Positions 27,463-37,345 of a stretch of 44,541 nt of DNA are shown here, piece by piece (position 1 is the first letter of the stretch; the number at the start of each line of letters is the position of its first letter). The position numbers and the translations under genes are program-made. Below the pieces are notes generated by a model. It did not search any database, was not told the origin of the DNA, and was given only the letters and a program-made list of their open reading frames with translations. Source of the stretch: Planctomycetota bacterium (GTDB lineage: Bacteria > Planctomycetota > Planctomycetia > Pirellulales > UBA1268); the NCBI GenBank assembly GCA_003669605.1, contig QWOP01000037.1:1-44541 (forward strand), read 5' to 3'.

Positions 27463-30400
27463 ATGATGAAGCCATGCTCAATAGGACGACGCTCCGCCGG
27501 ACCACGCCGCCACAGTCGGGCGTTCGCGCTTCCGATCGGCGCGGTCTGTGTCGCTGGGCTGTTGTGGCTCGCTCCCCAGGTCGGGGCACAACTTCCGGCG
27601 GCTCGGCTCGAGGCGCTGGTGCCCGCTGGGGGGCGGCCGGGCACGACGGTCGAGATCACGATCCATGGAGCCGATCTCGACGACGTGACGGAACTGCGGT
27701 TCACGCATCCGGGGATCGCAGCCAAGCCGGTAATGCTTGAGTTGGGGCCGTTTGATGCGCCCCCCTTCGGCAGCGGACCGCAGGTTGCGGAAAACCGATT
27801 CGAAGTCTCGATCGCGGCCGATGTTCCCCCGGGAGCGTATGGGGTGCGTGTCCTGGGGCGTTACGGAGTATCGGCGCCGCGGACCTTCTTCGTTGATTCC
27901 CTGCCGGTCGTGCTTGGCGTGGAGCCTGACGGACCTGGAGAGATCCCGATTATCCCCGTGCCGGGAATCGTCGATGGCGGTTTCGGTGCGCCGGGAGACG
28001 TCGACCGCTACTGGGTGGATGCCAAGTCTGGGCAGCGGATTGCGATCAAGGCGGTTGCCCGGCAGATTGACTCGCGGGCTCGGCCGGTGCTGTCACTGGA
28101 GGCCGCAGACGGCCGTGTGATTGGCACGGCGCGCCCTGAAGGAGGGGCCGATCCGGTCCTCGCCGCCACGGTGCCGAGCGACGGCCGGTACACGATTCGG
28201 CTGCAGGACGAAATCCACGGCGGCGGAGCCGATCATCCTTACAGGCTCGTGCTCTCCGACGCGCCGTGGCTGGCCGCGATCTTCCCGCCGGCTGGACTGC
28301 CGGGATCGAACGACGAATACACCCTCTTCGGACGCAATCTCCCCGGAGGCAACAAGGGAGCGACAATCCTCGATGGCGCAGCGCTTGAGGAACTCCGCCT
28401 CCGGATCAGCATCCCGGCTGACATCACCGGTCGGATGGTGTTTGACGGCCGATTGGAACCGGCCCAGTTCGCGATCGATGGCGTCGGGGTGCATGTCGAT
28501 GGCCCCGGAGGGAGGTCGAACGAACTGCTGCTCTCGGCCGCGTCGGCTCCGCTGGTGCGCGAAGCGGATGCCAACGACCGCCCCGACTCCGCTCAGAAGC
28601 TGATTCCTCCCTGCGAGGTGGCAGGGATGTTCCACCCCCGGCGCGACGTGGACTGGTATACGTTTGAAGCCAAGAAAGATGAGCGGCTCTGGATCGAGGT
28701 CTGGTCCCACAGGATTGGGGCCCCAGTCGATCCGGCACTCGTCATCCAACGGGTGGAGCCTCCGGCGGAGGGGGCGGCGATGGAGAAGGTGACAGTCGTG
28801 GCGACGATCGATGACGCCGGGCAAGCGGCCGGCATGAGCGACATCACCCGTCGCCATGGCGGCCGCGAGTTCGACCAGCGGTCGTTCGATCCGGCCGTCC
28901 TCTTCACGGCACCGGCAGACGGAACCTACCGGCTCCTGATTCGCGAAAGCCGCTCGCAGATTCGCGACGATCCCCGCCTCGCCTACCGGCTTGTGGTCCG
29001 GCCTCCGCAGCCCGACTTCCGGATTGTGGCAGTTCCGGTCGATACCGCCGGCGCCGTCCTGCTCCGCAAGGGAGGGCGGGAGATGATCCGGGTCGTCGTG
29101 GCGCGTCTCGATGGCTTCGACGGCGAGGTGACCGTCTCAGCCGCTGGCTTTCCCGCCGGGGTGACCGCGGCGGAAATCGTCATCGGCCCCGGCAGCTCCG
29201 TGGGCTATCTGACCCTCTCGGCCGATCCGGCGGCGGCAGCGGCGCAGGGGGCGATCGAGATCAGCGGTCGCGCGACAGTCTCTGGGCAGGTCGTGACTCG
29301 CGGGGCCCGTATCGGCACGGCGCTCGATTCGCTGCAGTTCGTTCAGCCGGATGGTCAGGGGCCGAGTTCGCGGGCTCGCCTCATCGACCGGCTCGTGGTC
29401 AGCGTCTCGGCTGACGAAACGGCCAAAGTGACTCTCGGCATCGGCGATGGAAAGGTCATCGAGACCAGTCGCGGTGGGATCGTCAAGGTGCCGTGGACGG
29501 CGACCCGCCAGGATGGTGCGGGGGGAACGATCAATGGATTCGTGCTCGGCTTACCAGCCGGTATGACTGCGCCCCAGGTGGCGATTGGCGGCGGAAACGC
29601 TGGGGAATTTGAACTCCGCCCTCCGGCCGCGATCCGGCCGGGAACGTATTCGCTGATTCTTGCAGGCTCGATGACGGGGCTTCAATACGCCCGCAACCCT
29701 GACTCGGCGACCAAGGCCAAGGCACAGGCCGACGCGTTTGCCGCAGTGGTCACCGAAGTACAGTCTCTGGCGCAGAAGTCTCAGCAGGAGTCCCAGGCCG
29801 CGGCTACGGCGCTTGCCAGCGCCACAGCAGAAGCGACATCGATGCAGCAGGCACGCACCGCAGCCGAACAGGCAGCGCTGCAGGCGGCCGTGGCGCTGAC
29901 GACGGCCGAACAGGCCCTGGCCGCGGCTGCGAAGCAGGCAGAGGGGATGCCGGGCGATGCGGCCCTTGGAGAACTTGTCGTCAAGGCCAGAACGACTCGC
30001 GATGAGGCGATCGCCAAGGGGAAAGTCGCCGCCGCTGCCCTCGAACTGGCCACGATGAAGCGGGACGAAGGCGCCGAGAAGCAGCGGGTGACGGCGGCCA
30101 CGAAGGAGACAATGGAGTTGGCGGCTCAGGAGGCGCTCAAGCGGATGCAATTGGCTCTGCAAGAGAAGCAGCGGCTTGATCAGAAGTCGCAGCAGACACA
30201 GACGCAGTCGGCCCCACGGGGGGTCAATCTCAACATTCCTTCTCCGCCGGTGACGGTGAGAGTCGCCGAGCATCCGCTCCAAGTCAGCGGCCTGCCCGAT
30301 CGCCTGCAAGTCAAGCAGGGGGACATGGTGGAGGTGCCATTTCGCGTGGAGCGGCTCTATGGTTTCACCGGCGATGTCTCACTGCAGTGCCAACCCCCTG

Positions 30401-30609
30401 CCACGGCCAGTGGTTTTCCGCAGGCAGCAGTCAATCTCCCCGGCGCGATGGCTGATGGAAAAATCGTCGTGTCCCTCCCGCCGACGGCGACGTCTGGAGA
30501 GCACACCGTGCCGGTGAGGTTCTCGCTGAACTTCAATGGTCAGCCGCTCTCCTTCGAGAAGCCGGTTGTGTTTGCCGTCGAGCAGGTCGCTCCTGCAACG
30601 CCGAAGTGA
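27463..30609 (+). CDS. PPC-domain exported protein with long coiled coil
   Basis: 1,048 residues with a signal peptide (about 18–43). An IPT/TIG-like Ig domain (about 46–135: LEALVPAGGRPGTTVEITIHG) is followed by two bacterial pre-peptidase C-terminal-like domains (about 150–265 and 380–510; GDVDRYWVDAKSGQRI, RDVDWYTFEAKKDERLWIEV). More β-rich sandwich domains follow, then an Ala/Gln/Glu-rich coiled coil at about 746–914, and a final Ig-like domain (FRVERLYGFTGDVSLQCQPP). No protease domain is present, so despite the PPC name it is probably a binding or scaffold protein. It is the third gene of the operon (63 bp after the DUF1553 gene, 27 bp before the cytochrome–WD40 gene). A similar coiled coil occurs in that next product. 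Confidence 0.92.
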   Translation: MMKPCSIGRRSAGPRRHSRAFALPIGAVCVAGLLWLAPQVGAQLPAARLEALVPAGGRPGTTVEITIHGADLDDVTELRFTHPGIAAKPVMLELGPFDAPPFGSGPQVAENRFEVSIAADVPPGAYGVRVLGRYGVSAPRTFFVDSLPVVLGVEPDGPGEIPIIPVPGIVDGGFGAPGDVDRYWVDAKSGQRIAIKAVARQIDSRARPVLSLEAADGRVIGTARPEGGADPVLAATVPSDGRYTIRLQDEIHGGGADHPYRLVLSDAPWLAAIFPPAGLPGSNDEYTLFGRNLPGGNKGATILDGAALEELRLRISIPADITGRMVFDGRLEPAQFAIDGVGVHVDGPGGRSNELLLSAASAPLVREADANDRPDSAQKLIPPCEVAGMFHPRRDVDWYTFEAKKDERLWIEVWSHRIGAPVDPALVIQRVEPPAEGAAMEKVTVVATIDDAGQAAGMSDITRRHGGREFDQRSFDPAVLFTAPADGTYRLLIRESRSQIRDDPRLAYRLVVRPPQPDFRIVAVPVDTAGAVLLRKGGREMIRVVVARLDGFDGEVTVSAAGFPAGVTAAEIVIGPGSSVGYLTLSADPAAAAAQGAIEISGRATVSGQVVTRGARIGTALDSLQFVQPDGQGPSSRARLIDRLVVSVSADETAKVTLGIGDGKVIETSRGGIVKVPWTATRQDGAGGTINGFVLGLPAGMTAPQVAIGGGNAGEFELRPPAAIRPGTYSLILAGSMTGLQYARNPDSATKAKAQADAFAAVVTEVQSLAQKSQQESQAAATALASATAEATSMQQARTAAEQAALQAAVALTTAEQALAAAAKQAEGMPGDAALGELVVKARTTRDEAIAKGKVAAAALELATMKRDEGAEKQRVTAATKETMELAAQEALKRMQLALQEKQRLDQKSQQTQTQSAPRGVNLNIPSPPVTVRVAEHPLQVSGLPDRLQVKQGDMVEVPFRVERLYGFTGDVSLQCQPPATASGFPQAAVNLPGAMADGKIVVSLPPTATSGEHTVPVRFSLNFNGQPLSFEKPVVFAVEQVAPATPK

Positions 30610-30636
30610 GTTCTTGACAAGTGAAGTGAGGTGCCG

Positions 30637-33600
30637 ATGCCGATGCCGCGAGTCTCTAGCAGCGTCTCGATGGGAGTCTTCGTCGTCCTCGCGCTGCCGT
30701 GGATGGCCATGACGCAGGCCGATCCGATTCCCGTGGCGGAGATTCGCCGCGATCAGCCGGTGATGTTTGAGACAGACATCCTGCCGATCCTGCAGAGAAA
30801 CTGTCTGGCCTGCCACAGCCGGACTGAGCGCCAAGGGGATCTGGTGCTGGAATCGCGCGCCGAGATGCTCACTGGGGGGGATACCGGACCGGCGCTCATC
30901 CCAGGCAAGGGGGAGGAGAGTTTGATCGTGGCACTCGCCGCCCACCGCCGCGATCCGGTCATGCCTCCAGCCGGCAACGAGGTCGCCGCCGTGCCGCTGA
31001 CCTCCGACGAACTCGGGCTGCTGTGCGCATGGATCGATCAGGGGGCGCGGGTGGCTGGGAGTGGCGGCGGACCGTCGCCGATGCGCTGGCAGCCAATCGC
31101 CGGGGCCTTCACTCCCGCGCTCGCTGTGGCCCTCGCGCCGGACGGTCAGATGGTGGCCTCGGCGGTTGCCAATCGGCTGCGGCTTCATCATGTTGCCACC
31201 GGGGGGTTGATCAGTGAATTGGTCGATCCTGCAGTCGGAGCAGATGCTGCGCACCGCGACGTGATCGAGGCGCTGGCGTTCGATCCAACAGGGGCGGTGC
31301 TGGCGACCGGCGGATTTCGGGAGGTGAAACTGTGGCACAGGCCGCGCGATGTGAAAGCCTGGCAGGCCACCGTGGGGGGAGCGTTGCCGCTGATCGCAGT
31401 CAGCCCCGATGGCATGACTGTGGTCACCGCCACGGGGCCGACCGTGAAGACCTCCGACGCAGCCACGGGGGCTCCGGGACGCGATTTCTCCGGGCATACC
31501 GAGCGGGTGACGGCCCTGGCATTCCTGCCAGATGGGAAGACGCTCGTCTCGGCATCGATCGACGGGATGATCAGGCTCTCCGGCGTTGCCGACGGGTTGG
31601 TGCGAGGCGTCGTCGAGGCACCGGGAGCGGTGACGGCGATCGGCGTCGTCTCCGGTCCGGCCGCAACTCCTGGGGAATGGCTTGTCGTCGGAGGCACCGA
31701 CAACCAGTTGCGGACCTTCAGCGTGCCGCAGCGTGCACCGCAAAAATCGATCGTCTCGGTCGCCGCCGATCGACGGGCCATGACGACAGCCGACCGAAGG
31801 TGGATGGCGGTCGTCGAACCAACTGACGGGAACGCGACGCGCATCGAGGTCTTGGCGGTCGACGATGCCGGCCGTACCGATCCCCGCGCGTCGTGCACCG
31901 TACCTGGTTTGATCTCAGCGTTTACGCTCCTTCCGGGGCTCGCTCGAGATGCCGTGCCGCAGATCGTTGTCGGCATGCTTGACGGAGGGTGCGCGCTGAT
32001 CGAGCCGGCTGTCGCGGTCGGCGACGCGCGCGTGCTGCGGCGCTGGCGCGGGGGGACCGCGAAGGTGACGTCCCTAGCTGCCGCAGGGGATGGAAAGCAA
32101 GTGGTCTGCGGACTTGAGAATGGCCAGGTGACGCTCTGGCGGGGGATCAGCGAAGGGCTTCCGGTCGCCGTGGCGGATGCGGGGACCACCGCTGTTGGCG
32201 TCGTCGCCCATCATCCATCACGGCGATTGGCGGCGGTCGCCGGCAGCGCTGATGGTCGACCGGTGATCCGAGTCGTGAAGCTTGACGGTGGAGTAGTGGC
32301 CGCCACGCTTTCCGGACATGAGGGGGGGACGACCGCCATCGCCTTTTCCGCAGACGGGAACCGGATCGTGTCTGGTGGCGCAGACGGGGTCGTCCGGCTC
32401 CTCGATTGGTCCAACGCCGCGGCTCCTGAATTCAAGCGGTTCGAGTCGGCGGTTCCGGTGACTGCCGTTGGTGTCAGCCCCGATCTGGCGCTGGTGATCG
32501 CGGCTGGTGCTGACAACAGCGTCCGCACCTGGACGGTCGCCGATGGCATGCTGGGGGTGGAACTCAAGGGGCATGGCGGACGCGTGATGGTGGTCGGCTT
32601 TCTGGCGGGCAACCAGCCCTGGTCAGCCGGTGCCGATCGGGGAGTGCGGTTCTGGAATCTGCCCGACGGTCGGCAGACCTCTGCCTGGGAGCTCCCCTCC
32701 CCCCCCACGGTGCTTTCCCTCTCGGCTGACGGAGCGACCCTCGTCGCTGCCGGCGAAGACAAAATCATCCGCACGCATGTTCTGAGCAATGGGCAGGTCC
32801 AAAAAACGTTCACCGGCCACAGCGGTCTGGTTGTGGCGGCCAGTCTCTCCGTGGACAGCACGCGCCTCTTGTCCGTGGAGCGCAGCGCCGCAGCGGAGGG
32901 GGTCTTTGGGTGGGATGTGGCGACCGGTCGATTGACCGAGGCGGTGGAGAGAATTCCCGCCGTGCCTCCCGCCGAGCTCGCCCCATGGGTGGGCCTTCTG
33001 CTCGACGGCCAGCCAGACCGCAGTCTCATGGTTCTGCTCAATGGACGGATTGAAGTCAGCCAGCGCTGCTTCTGGCGGAGTCTGGACGCCGGACAGCAGC
33101 CTATCAGTAGCCTGGCGTTCATTGGCAATGGGCAGCAGGTGATTACAGCTTCGGCGGATGGCTCGATCCGTGGTTTCCAGGCCGAGTCGGGGCAGGCTGC
33201 CTTCACGACTGGCCATGGCGCGCCGATCCGGGTACTGGCCGTTGCCGACGACCAAGCGTTTGCCACCGGAGCGGTCGACGGGTCGGTGCGTCTCTGGCAG
33301 GCCGGTGGCGGGGCGTATGGCATCCAAGGGATCAACGGTCTCGGCGGGGAGGTGACGGCACTTGCTTGGTCGCCCGACAAGGGACGGATCCTGACAGCGG
33401 TCGCGGCACCAAGACCGACAGTGTTTGTCCACGATACGTCGACCGGTCAGCTCTTGGAACGTTTCACCGGCCATGCGCAGCCCGTCACCTATCTGATGAG
33501 TGTTGGGGACGGGGCCGGCGGAGCAGCAGACAGCGCGCGCTGGGGAATCTCCGTAGCGGCCGATGGTGGTTGGCGCTGGCCGCTGGTGGCGGGGCGGCAG

Positions 33601-35574
33601 ACGCCCGGCCTCAATCAGAATCCCGTGCATGGTGGCGTGGTGACTGCGGTAACTGCGTTCCCCGGGGACGGAGGGGAAGTGCTCACCGGCTGTGCCGACG
33701 GCGTGGCGCGGCGCGTACGGCTCGTCGATGGCCAAGTGGTGACGCAGTATGCACACGGTGCAGCGATCGCCGGGATCGCGGTGGCCAGTGACGGCCAGCG
33801 CCTGGCGACGGTGGGGGAGAATAAACTCGCACGGCTGTGGCAGGCCGGGGGGCAGCAGGTGGCTGAGCTGCGCGGCGACGTGCGGCTGCGGACGGCAGTG
33901 GCGGGGCTGACGCGGCAGCTCGCCACCGCCACCGATCGGGCGACCCGCGCGAAACAGCTTCTCGAAGCGGCCGAGAAGGATGTGCCGGTGAGAAACGACG
34001 CCTTCGCGAAGGCGACAGCGGCGCTGGCAGCGGCAACGGGCGATGTGCAACAGAAGATGACTGTCCTCACGCAGGCCAGTGATGCCCGGATCGCCGCCGA
34101 GAAAAGCTCGATCGCCACATCGGTTGAAGCTCGGTCGATGCAGCAAGTGAAGGCGAAAGCTGATCTGGCGGTCAAGGAAGTGGGAGTGGAGTTGCAGGTG
34201 GCCCAGCAGCGCCTCGCTCAGCGGCAATCAGCGTCCACAGCGAATCCGGCCGACGCCGGCCTCAAACAGGCGGTGGTTGAGGCAACGGCAGCCGTTCCCT
34301 TGGTGCAGCAGAAGCAGCAAGCGGCGCAGGGCGTTGCTCAGACCGCGGCGCAGGCACTGACCAATGCCGTCAACGTGGCCAACGAGGCGGCGCGGAAGGC
34401 GATTGAAACACAGAAACCAGCCAGTGACGCTGCGATGGCGCTCCGGACGGCCGAAGGGGCCAAGCGGCTGACGATGCAGCAGGAGATGATCTTCAAACGC
34501 GAGTTTGAACAGGCACAGGCTGCGGTACCGACGGCACGCGAATCGCTCCAGCGTGCCGAGGGGACACTCGCCGAGACGAAGAATCGACTCGACGCCGCCA
34601 CCGCCACCGCCACTGCTGCCGAGTTACCGATCCGCCGAGTGACCTTCTCGGCCGACTCCCAGAGCCTCGTAACGATCGGTGATTTCCCCGCCGTGCATCA
34701 ATGGGATGCGACGACCGGGGCCGCACTCTCTTCCTACGCCGGTCACCAAGGGGGAATTGTGGGCGGAGGATTTCTGGCTGGTGCCCGGCTGGTAACGCTG
34801 GGAGCCGATGGAGGGGTGATCGCCTGGGAGACCAATCCAGCCTGGAGGCTCGCGGCGACGATTGGGGGAGCCGAGCGGCCCGATCTGATCGCCGATCGGG
34901 TGATGAGCGTCGATTGGAGCGCTGACGGCACGCAGCTGCTTGTCGGCGGGGGCGTGCCGTCGCGAAGTGGAGAATTGGCGATCTTTCAGGTTGCCGATGG
35001 AGTGCGGACGTTCCATCTCCCGCAGGCCCACGACGACGTCATCCATGCGGCCCGGCTGTCTCCCGACGGACGCCGGATCGCCTCGGGGGGGGCCGACAAG
35101 TACCTGCGAACGTTCGACATCGCATCGGTGAAGCAATTGCGACGCTTCGAGGGCCACACCAATTATGTTCTCGCCGTGGCCTGGAAGGGAGATGGCGTCG
35201 AACTTGCATCTGCCGGGGCCGATGCCGCGCTCAAAGTCTGGGACGCTGACACGGCAGATCAGAAGCAGTCGATCGTGGGGTTTACGCGGCACGTGACGGG
35301 GTTGGAATACCGCGGAGCGACCGACGAGATTGTCTCCACCTGCGGCGACAAGCAGGTGCGGATACACAACGCGACCAATGGTGGCCTCGTGAGGACGATG
35401 GCGCCAGTTCTAGCCTGGCTCCACGGCCTCGACGTTGCTCCGGCTGGCGACGTCGTCGCGGCGGGGAGCGCTGATGGCACCGTGCATCTGTGGAATGCCA
35501 CAACCGGTGGAGTGCTGCTGACGATTCCCTCCGGCCGAGCCGATCTAAAGAAGCCGGCGGCGACGGCGGAGTAA
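30637..35574 (+). CDS. PSCyt1 cytochrome c–WD40 protein with inserted coiled coil
   Basis: About 1,645 residues. After a signal peptide (about 1–29) comes a planctomycete cytochrome c domain (about 40–140) with haem motif CLACH at 56–60 and likely axial Met109 (DPVMPP). WD40 blades fill about 150–1078. An Ala/Gln/Glu-rich coiled coil spans about 1079–1328, and a last group of blades spans about 1329–1645 (AGHQGGIVGGGFLAG, EGHTNYVLAVAWKG, KVWDADT). The coiled coil therefore interrupts the propeller array. GTG at 30631 and ATG at 30643 are alternative starts. It is the last gene of the operon. An exported redox scaffold is the simplest reading, but the function is unknown. Confidence 0.93.
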   Translation: MPMPRVSSSVSMGVFVVLALPWMAMTQADPIPVAEIRRDQPVMFETDILPILQRNCLACHSRTERQGDLVLESRAEMLTGGDTGPALIPGKGEESLIVALAAHRRDPVMPPAGNEVAAVPLTSDELGLLCAWIDQGARVAGSGGGPSPMRWQPIAGAFTPALAVALAPDGQMVASAVANRLRLHHVATGGLISELVDPAVGADAAHRDVIEALAFDPTGAVLATGGFREVKLWHRPRDVKAWQATVGGALPLIAVSPDGMTVVTATGPTVKTSDAATGAPGRDFSGHTERVTALAFLPDGKTLVSASIDGMIRLSGVADGLVRGVVEAPGAVTAIGVVSGPAATPGEWLVVGGTDNQLRTFSVPQRAPQKSIVSVAADRRAMTTADRRWMAVVEPTDGNATRIEVLAVDDAGRTDPRASCTVPGLISAFTLLPGLARDAVPQIVVGMLDGGCALIEPAVAVGDARVLRRWRGGTAKVTSLAAAGDGKQVVCGLENGQVTLWRGISEGLPVAVADAGTTAVGVVAHHPSRRLAAVAGSADGRPVIRVVKLDGGVVAATLSGHEGGTTAIAFSADGNRIVSGGADGVVRLLDWSNAAAPEFKRFESAVPVTAVGVSPDLALVIAAGADNSVRTWTVADGMLGVELKGHGGRVMVVGFLAGNQPWSAGADRGVRFWNLPDGRQTSAWELPSPPTVLSLSADGATLVAAGEDKIIRTHVLSNGQVQKTFTGHSGLVVAASLSVDSTRLLSVERSAAAEGVFGWDVATGRLTEAVERIPAVPPAELAPWVGLLLDGQPDRSLMVLLNGRIEVSQRCFWRSLDAGQQPISSLAFIGNGQQVITASADGSIRGFQAESGQAAFTTGHGAPIRVLAVADDQAFATGAVDGSVRLWQAGGGAYGIQGINGLGGEVTALAWSPDKGRILTAVAAPRPTVFVHDTSTGQLLERFTGHAQPVTYLMSVGDGAGGAADSARWGISVAADGGWRWPLVAGRQTPGLNQNPVHGGVVTAVTAFPGDGGEVLTGCADGVARRVRLVDGQVVTQYAHGAAIAGIAVASDGQRLATVGENKLARLWQAGGQQVAELRGDVRLRTAVAGLTRQLATATDRATRAKQLLEAAEKDVPVRNDAFAKATAALAAATGDVQQKMTVLTQASDARIAAEKSSIATSVEARSMQQVKAKADLAVKEVGVELQVAQQRLAQRQSASTANPADAGLKQAVVEATAAVPLVQQKQQAAQGVAQTAAQALTNAVNVANEAARKAIETQKPASDAAMALRTAEGAKRLTMQQEMIFKREFEQAQAAVPTARESLQRAEGTLAETKNRLDAATATATAAELPIRRVTFSADSQSLVTIGDFPAVHQWDATTGAALSSYAGHQGGIVGGGFLAGARLVTLGADGGVIAWETNPAWRLAATIGGAERPDLIADRVMSVDWSADGTQLLVGGGVPSRSGELAIFQVADGVRTFHLPQAHDDVIHAARLSPDGRRIASGGADKYLRTFDIASVKQLRRFEGHTNYVLAVAWKGDGVELASAGADAALKVWDADTADQKQSIVGFTRHVTGLEYRGATDEIVSTCGDKQVRIHNATNGGLVRTMAPVLAWLHGLDVAPAGDVVAAGSADGTVHLWNATTGGVLLTIPSGRADLKKPAATAE

Positions 35575-35683
35575 GACGTTTCTGTCTGCTGCCTGTTAGA
35601 CTTCTTTGTGGCATCGCCCGGCACGGCACGCTTGAGCGCACGCGAGCGCCACTTTTCCACATGGCACTCCCACCTAAAACCCC

Positions 35684-37345
35684 ATGAACACCTCTGCCCT
35701 GCGCAGCCTGCGCCACAAGCTCTCCCAAGACGAACCGGTGTATGGACTCTGGATCACACTGGAGTCCACGGCCATCACCGAGATGGCTGTGGCGCTGGGC
35801 CTCGACTGGATTGTGATCGATGCCGAGCATGGCCATCTCGACTGGAAGGACATCGCCAACCATTTGCGGTCAACCGTCCGCAGCAACACTGTAGCGCTGG
35901 TCCGGGTGGCGGAACTCAACCGTGGACTGATCAAGCGGGCGCTCGACATCGGTGCCGACGGAGTCGTCATCCCATGGATCGAATCTGCCGAGCAGCTTGC
36001 CCAAGCGGTGGCGTTTTCGCGGTATCCTCCCGAAGGCCTGCGCGGAATCGGAGCCGAGCGGGCCACCTGCTGGGGTCAATGTACGGTTGAGCACACTGCC
36101 GAGGCCAACGACAACGTTCTCGTGGTGCCGATCATCGAAAGCGTGGCGGCCGCCAGCCAGGTGCCGCTGATGTGCCGGCAGGACGGAGTCGAACTGTTTT
36201 GGTTTGGTCCCGCCGATTTCTCCTCCAGCGCCGGCTTCCGCGGACAGTGGGAAGGGCCTGGGATCGCGGAGCAGATCCTCGGACTCAAGGAGACGATCCG
36301 CCAAGCAGGGCATCACTGTGGCGTGATTGCAACGGGCAGCGACAACCTGGAAGAGCGACTTTCGCAAGGTTTTCGCGGAATTGGTATCGGGATCGATACT
36401 GGCCTGCTGCTGCAATCGCTCCAGGAAAGACTCGGACTTCTCGGCCGCAGCCAGACCATTCGCGCCTCGTTGATCCCTGATCGTCAGGCGCCGCGTGGAG
36501 CGGCAGCCCCGCTGGCTCGGCCTCCAGCCACCATGCGTCCTGATCGCCCAGAGCGGATGAGCGATGTGGGGCAGGGGAAGACGACCGAAATTGCTCCGGG
36601 GGTTTATTTCGACTGCCTGGTCGGCAGCCACAATGAAGCCAGGAATCTCACCACTGGCATCGTGACAATCGCTCCGGGCGCTGTGCTCCCGTATCACACG
36701 CACGGATTCACTGAGTCGATCACGCTGCTGGGCGGAACAATCGCGGCCGACGTCGAAGGCCGTCGCTATACGCTTGGGAAACTCGATAACGCAGTCATTC
36801 CAGCCAGGCTCGCACATGCGGTGACAAATCTCTCCCCCACGCAACCGGCTCTCGTGCATGTGGCGATGGCAAGTCATACTCCGAGCCGGACGCTTGTCGA
36901 ACAGACGTTTTCCTGCTGCGAGATGCCTGCCGATTCGCCGGGGGGTGTCGGCGCCGAGCGGGTGAATCGTTTCGCATCAGCGGCCCGTAGTTCGGCAGGC
37001 CCGAACACGGAATTCATCGATTGTTTCAACAGCGCACTGATGCCGGGGATCGAAATCAGTGGCGGGTATGGAATGTTTCAGCCAGGCGGCCGCCTGCCAG
37101 CCCACGTGCACGACTTTGACGAATCGATCTGCATCATCTCAGGCACCGCCACCTGCATTGTGGAGGGGCGGAGGTATTCGATGAGCGACTACGCGACAGC
37201 CCTGCAGCCCCGTGGCAGAGTCCACTATTTTGTCAACGAATCGGATCGCCCGATGGAAATGATCTGGGTGTACGCCGGCCCCATTCCCGAACGGATCATT
37301 GTGGCGGAATCGTGTGCAACCTGTGAAGGAAACCCTTGGCAATGA
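35684..37345 (+). CDS. HpcH/HpaI aldolase fused to two cupin domains
   Basis: 553 residues. The N-terminal aldolase domain (about 1–258) keeps the active-site set His49 (DAEHGH), Arg74 (LVRVAE), Glu152 (PIIES) and Asp178 (GPADF). A Pro/Arg-rich linker leads to two cupin domains (about 305–400 and 445–540), each with a full metal-ligand set: His338/His340/Glu344/His378, and His474/His476/Glu480/His514. The cupins resemble ureidoglycine/allantoin-type bicupins in layout. The aldolase would cleave a 2-oxo-4-hydroxy acid, and the bicupin may isomerise or otherwise process a linked acid. It overlaps the next dehydrogenase gene by 4 bp. The fusion is continuous, with no internal stop or clear second start. 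Confidence 0.93.
   Translation: MNTSALRSLRHKLSQDEPVYGLWITLESTAITEMAVALGLDWIVIDAEHGHLDWKDIANHLRSTVRSNTVALVRVAELNRGLIKRALDIGADGVVIPWIESAEQLAQAVAFSRYPPEGLRGIGAERATCWGQCTVEHTAEANDNVLVVPIIESVAAASQVPLMCRQDGVELFWFGPADFSSSAGFRGQWEGPGIAEQILGLKETIRQAGHHCGVIATGSDNLEERLSQGFRGIGIGIDTGLLLQSLQERLGLLGRSQTIRASLIPDRQAPRGAAAPLARPPATMRPDRPERMSDVGQGKTTEIAPGVYFDCLVGSHNEARNLTTGIVTIAPGAVLPYHTHGFTESITLLGGTIAADVEGRRYTLGKLDNAVIPARLAHAVTNLSPTQPALVHVAMASHTPSRTLVEQTFSCCEMPADSPGGVGAERVNRFASAARSSAGPNTEFIDCFNSALMPGIEISGGYGMFQPGGRLPAHVHDFDESICIISGTATCIVEGRRYSMSDYATALQPRGRVHYFVNESDRPMEMIWVYAGPIPERIIVAESCATCEGNPWQ

Noticed and set aside
30614..30619. Perfect TTGACA as a possible -35 box before the cytochrome–WD40 gene
   Set aside because: No -10-like hexamer follows at 16–18 bp (the position falls on the start codons), and the gene is only 27 bp after its operon neighbour.
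32623..34227. 534-codon minus-strand frame inside the cytochrome–WD40 gene
   Set aside because: The opposite strand encodes recognisable WD40 blades and a coiled coil; the antisense product has no recognisable features.
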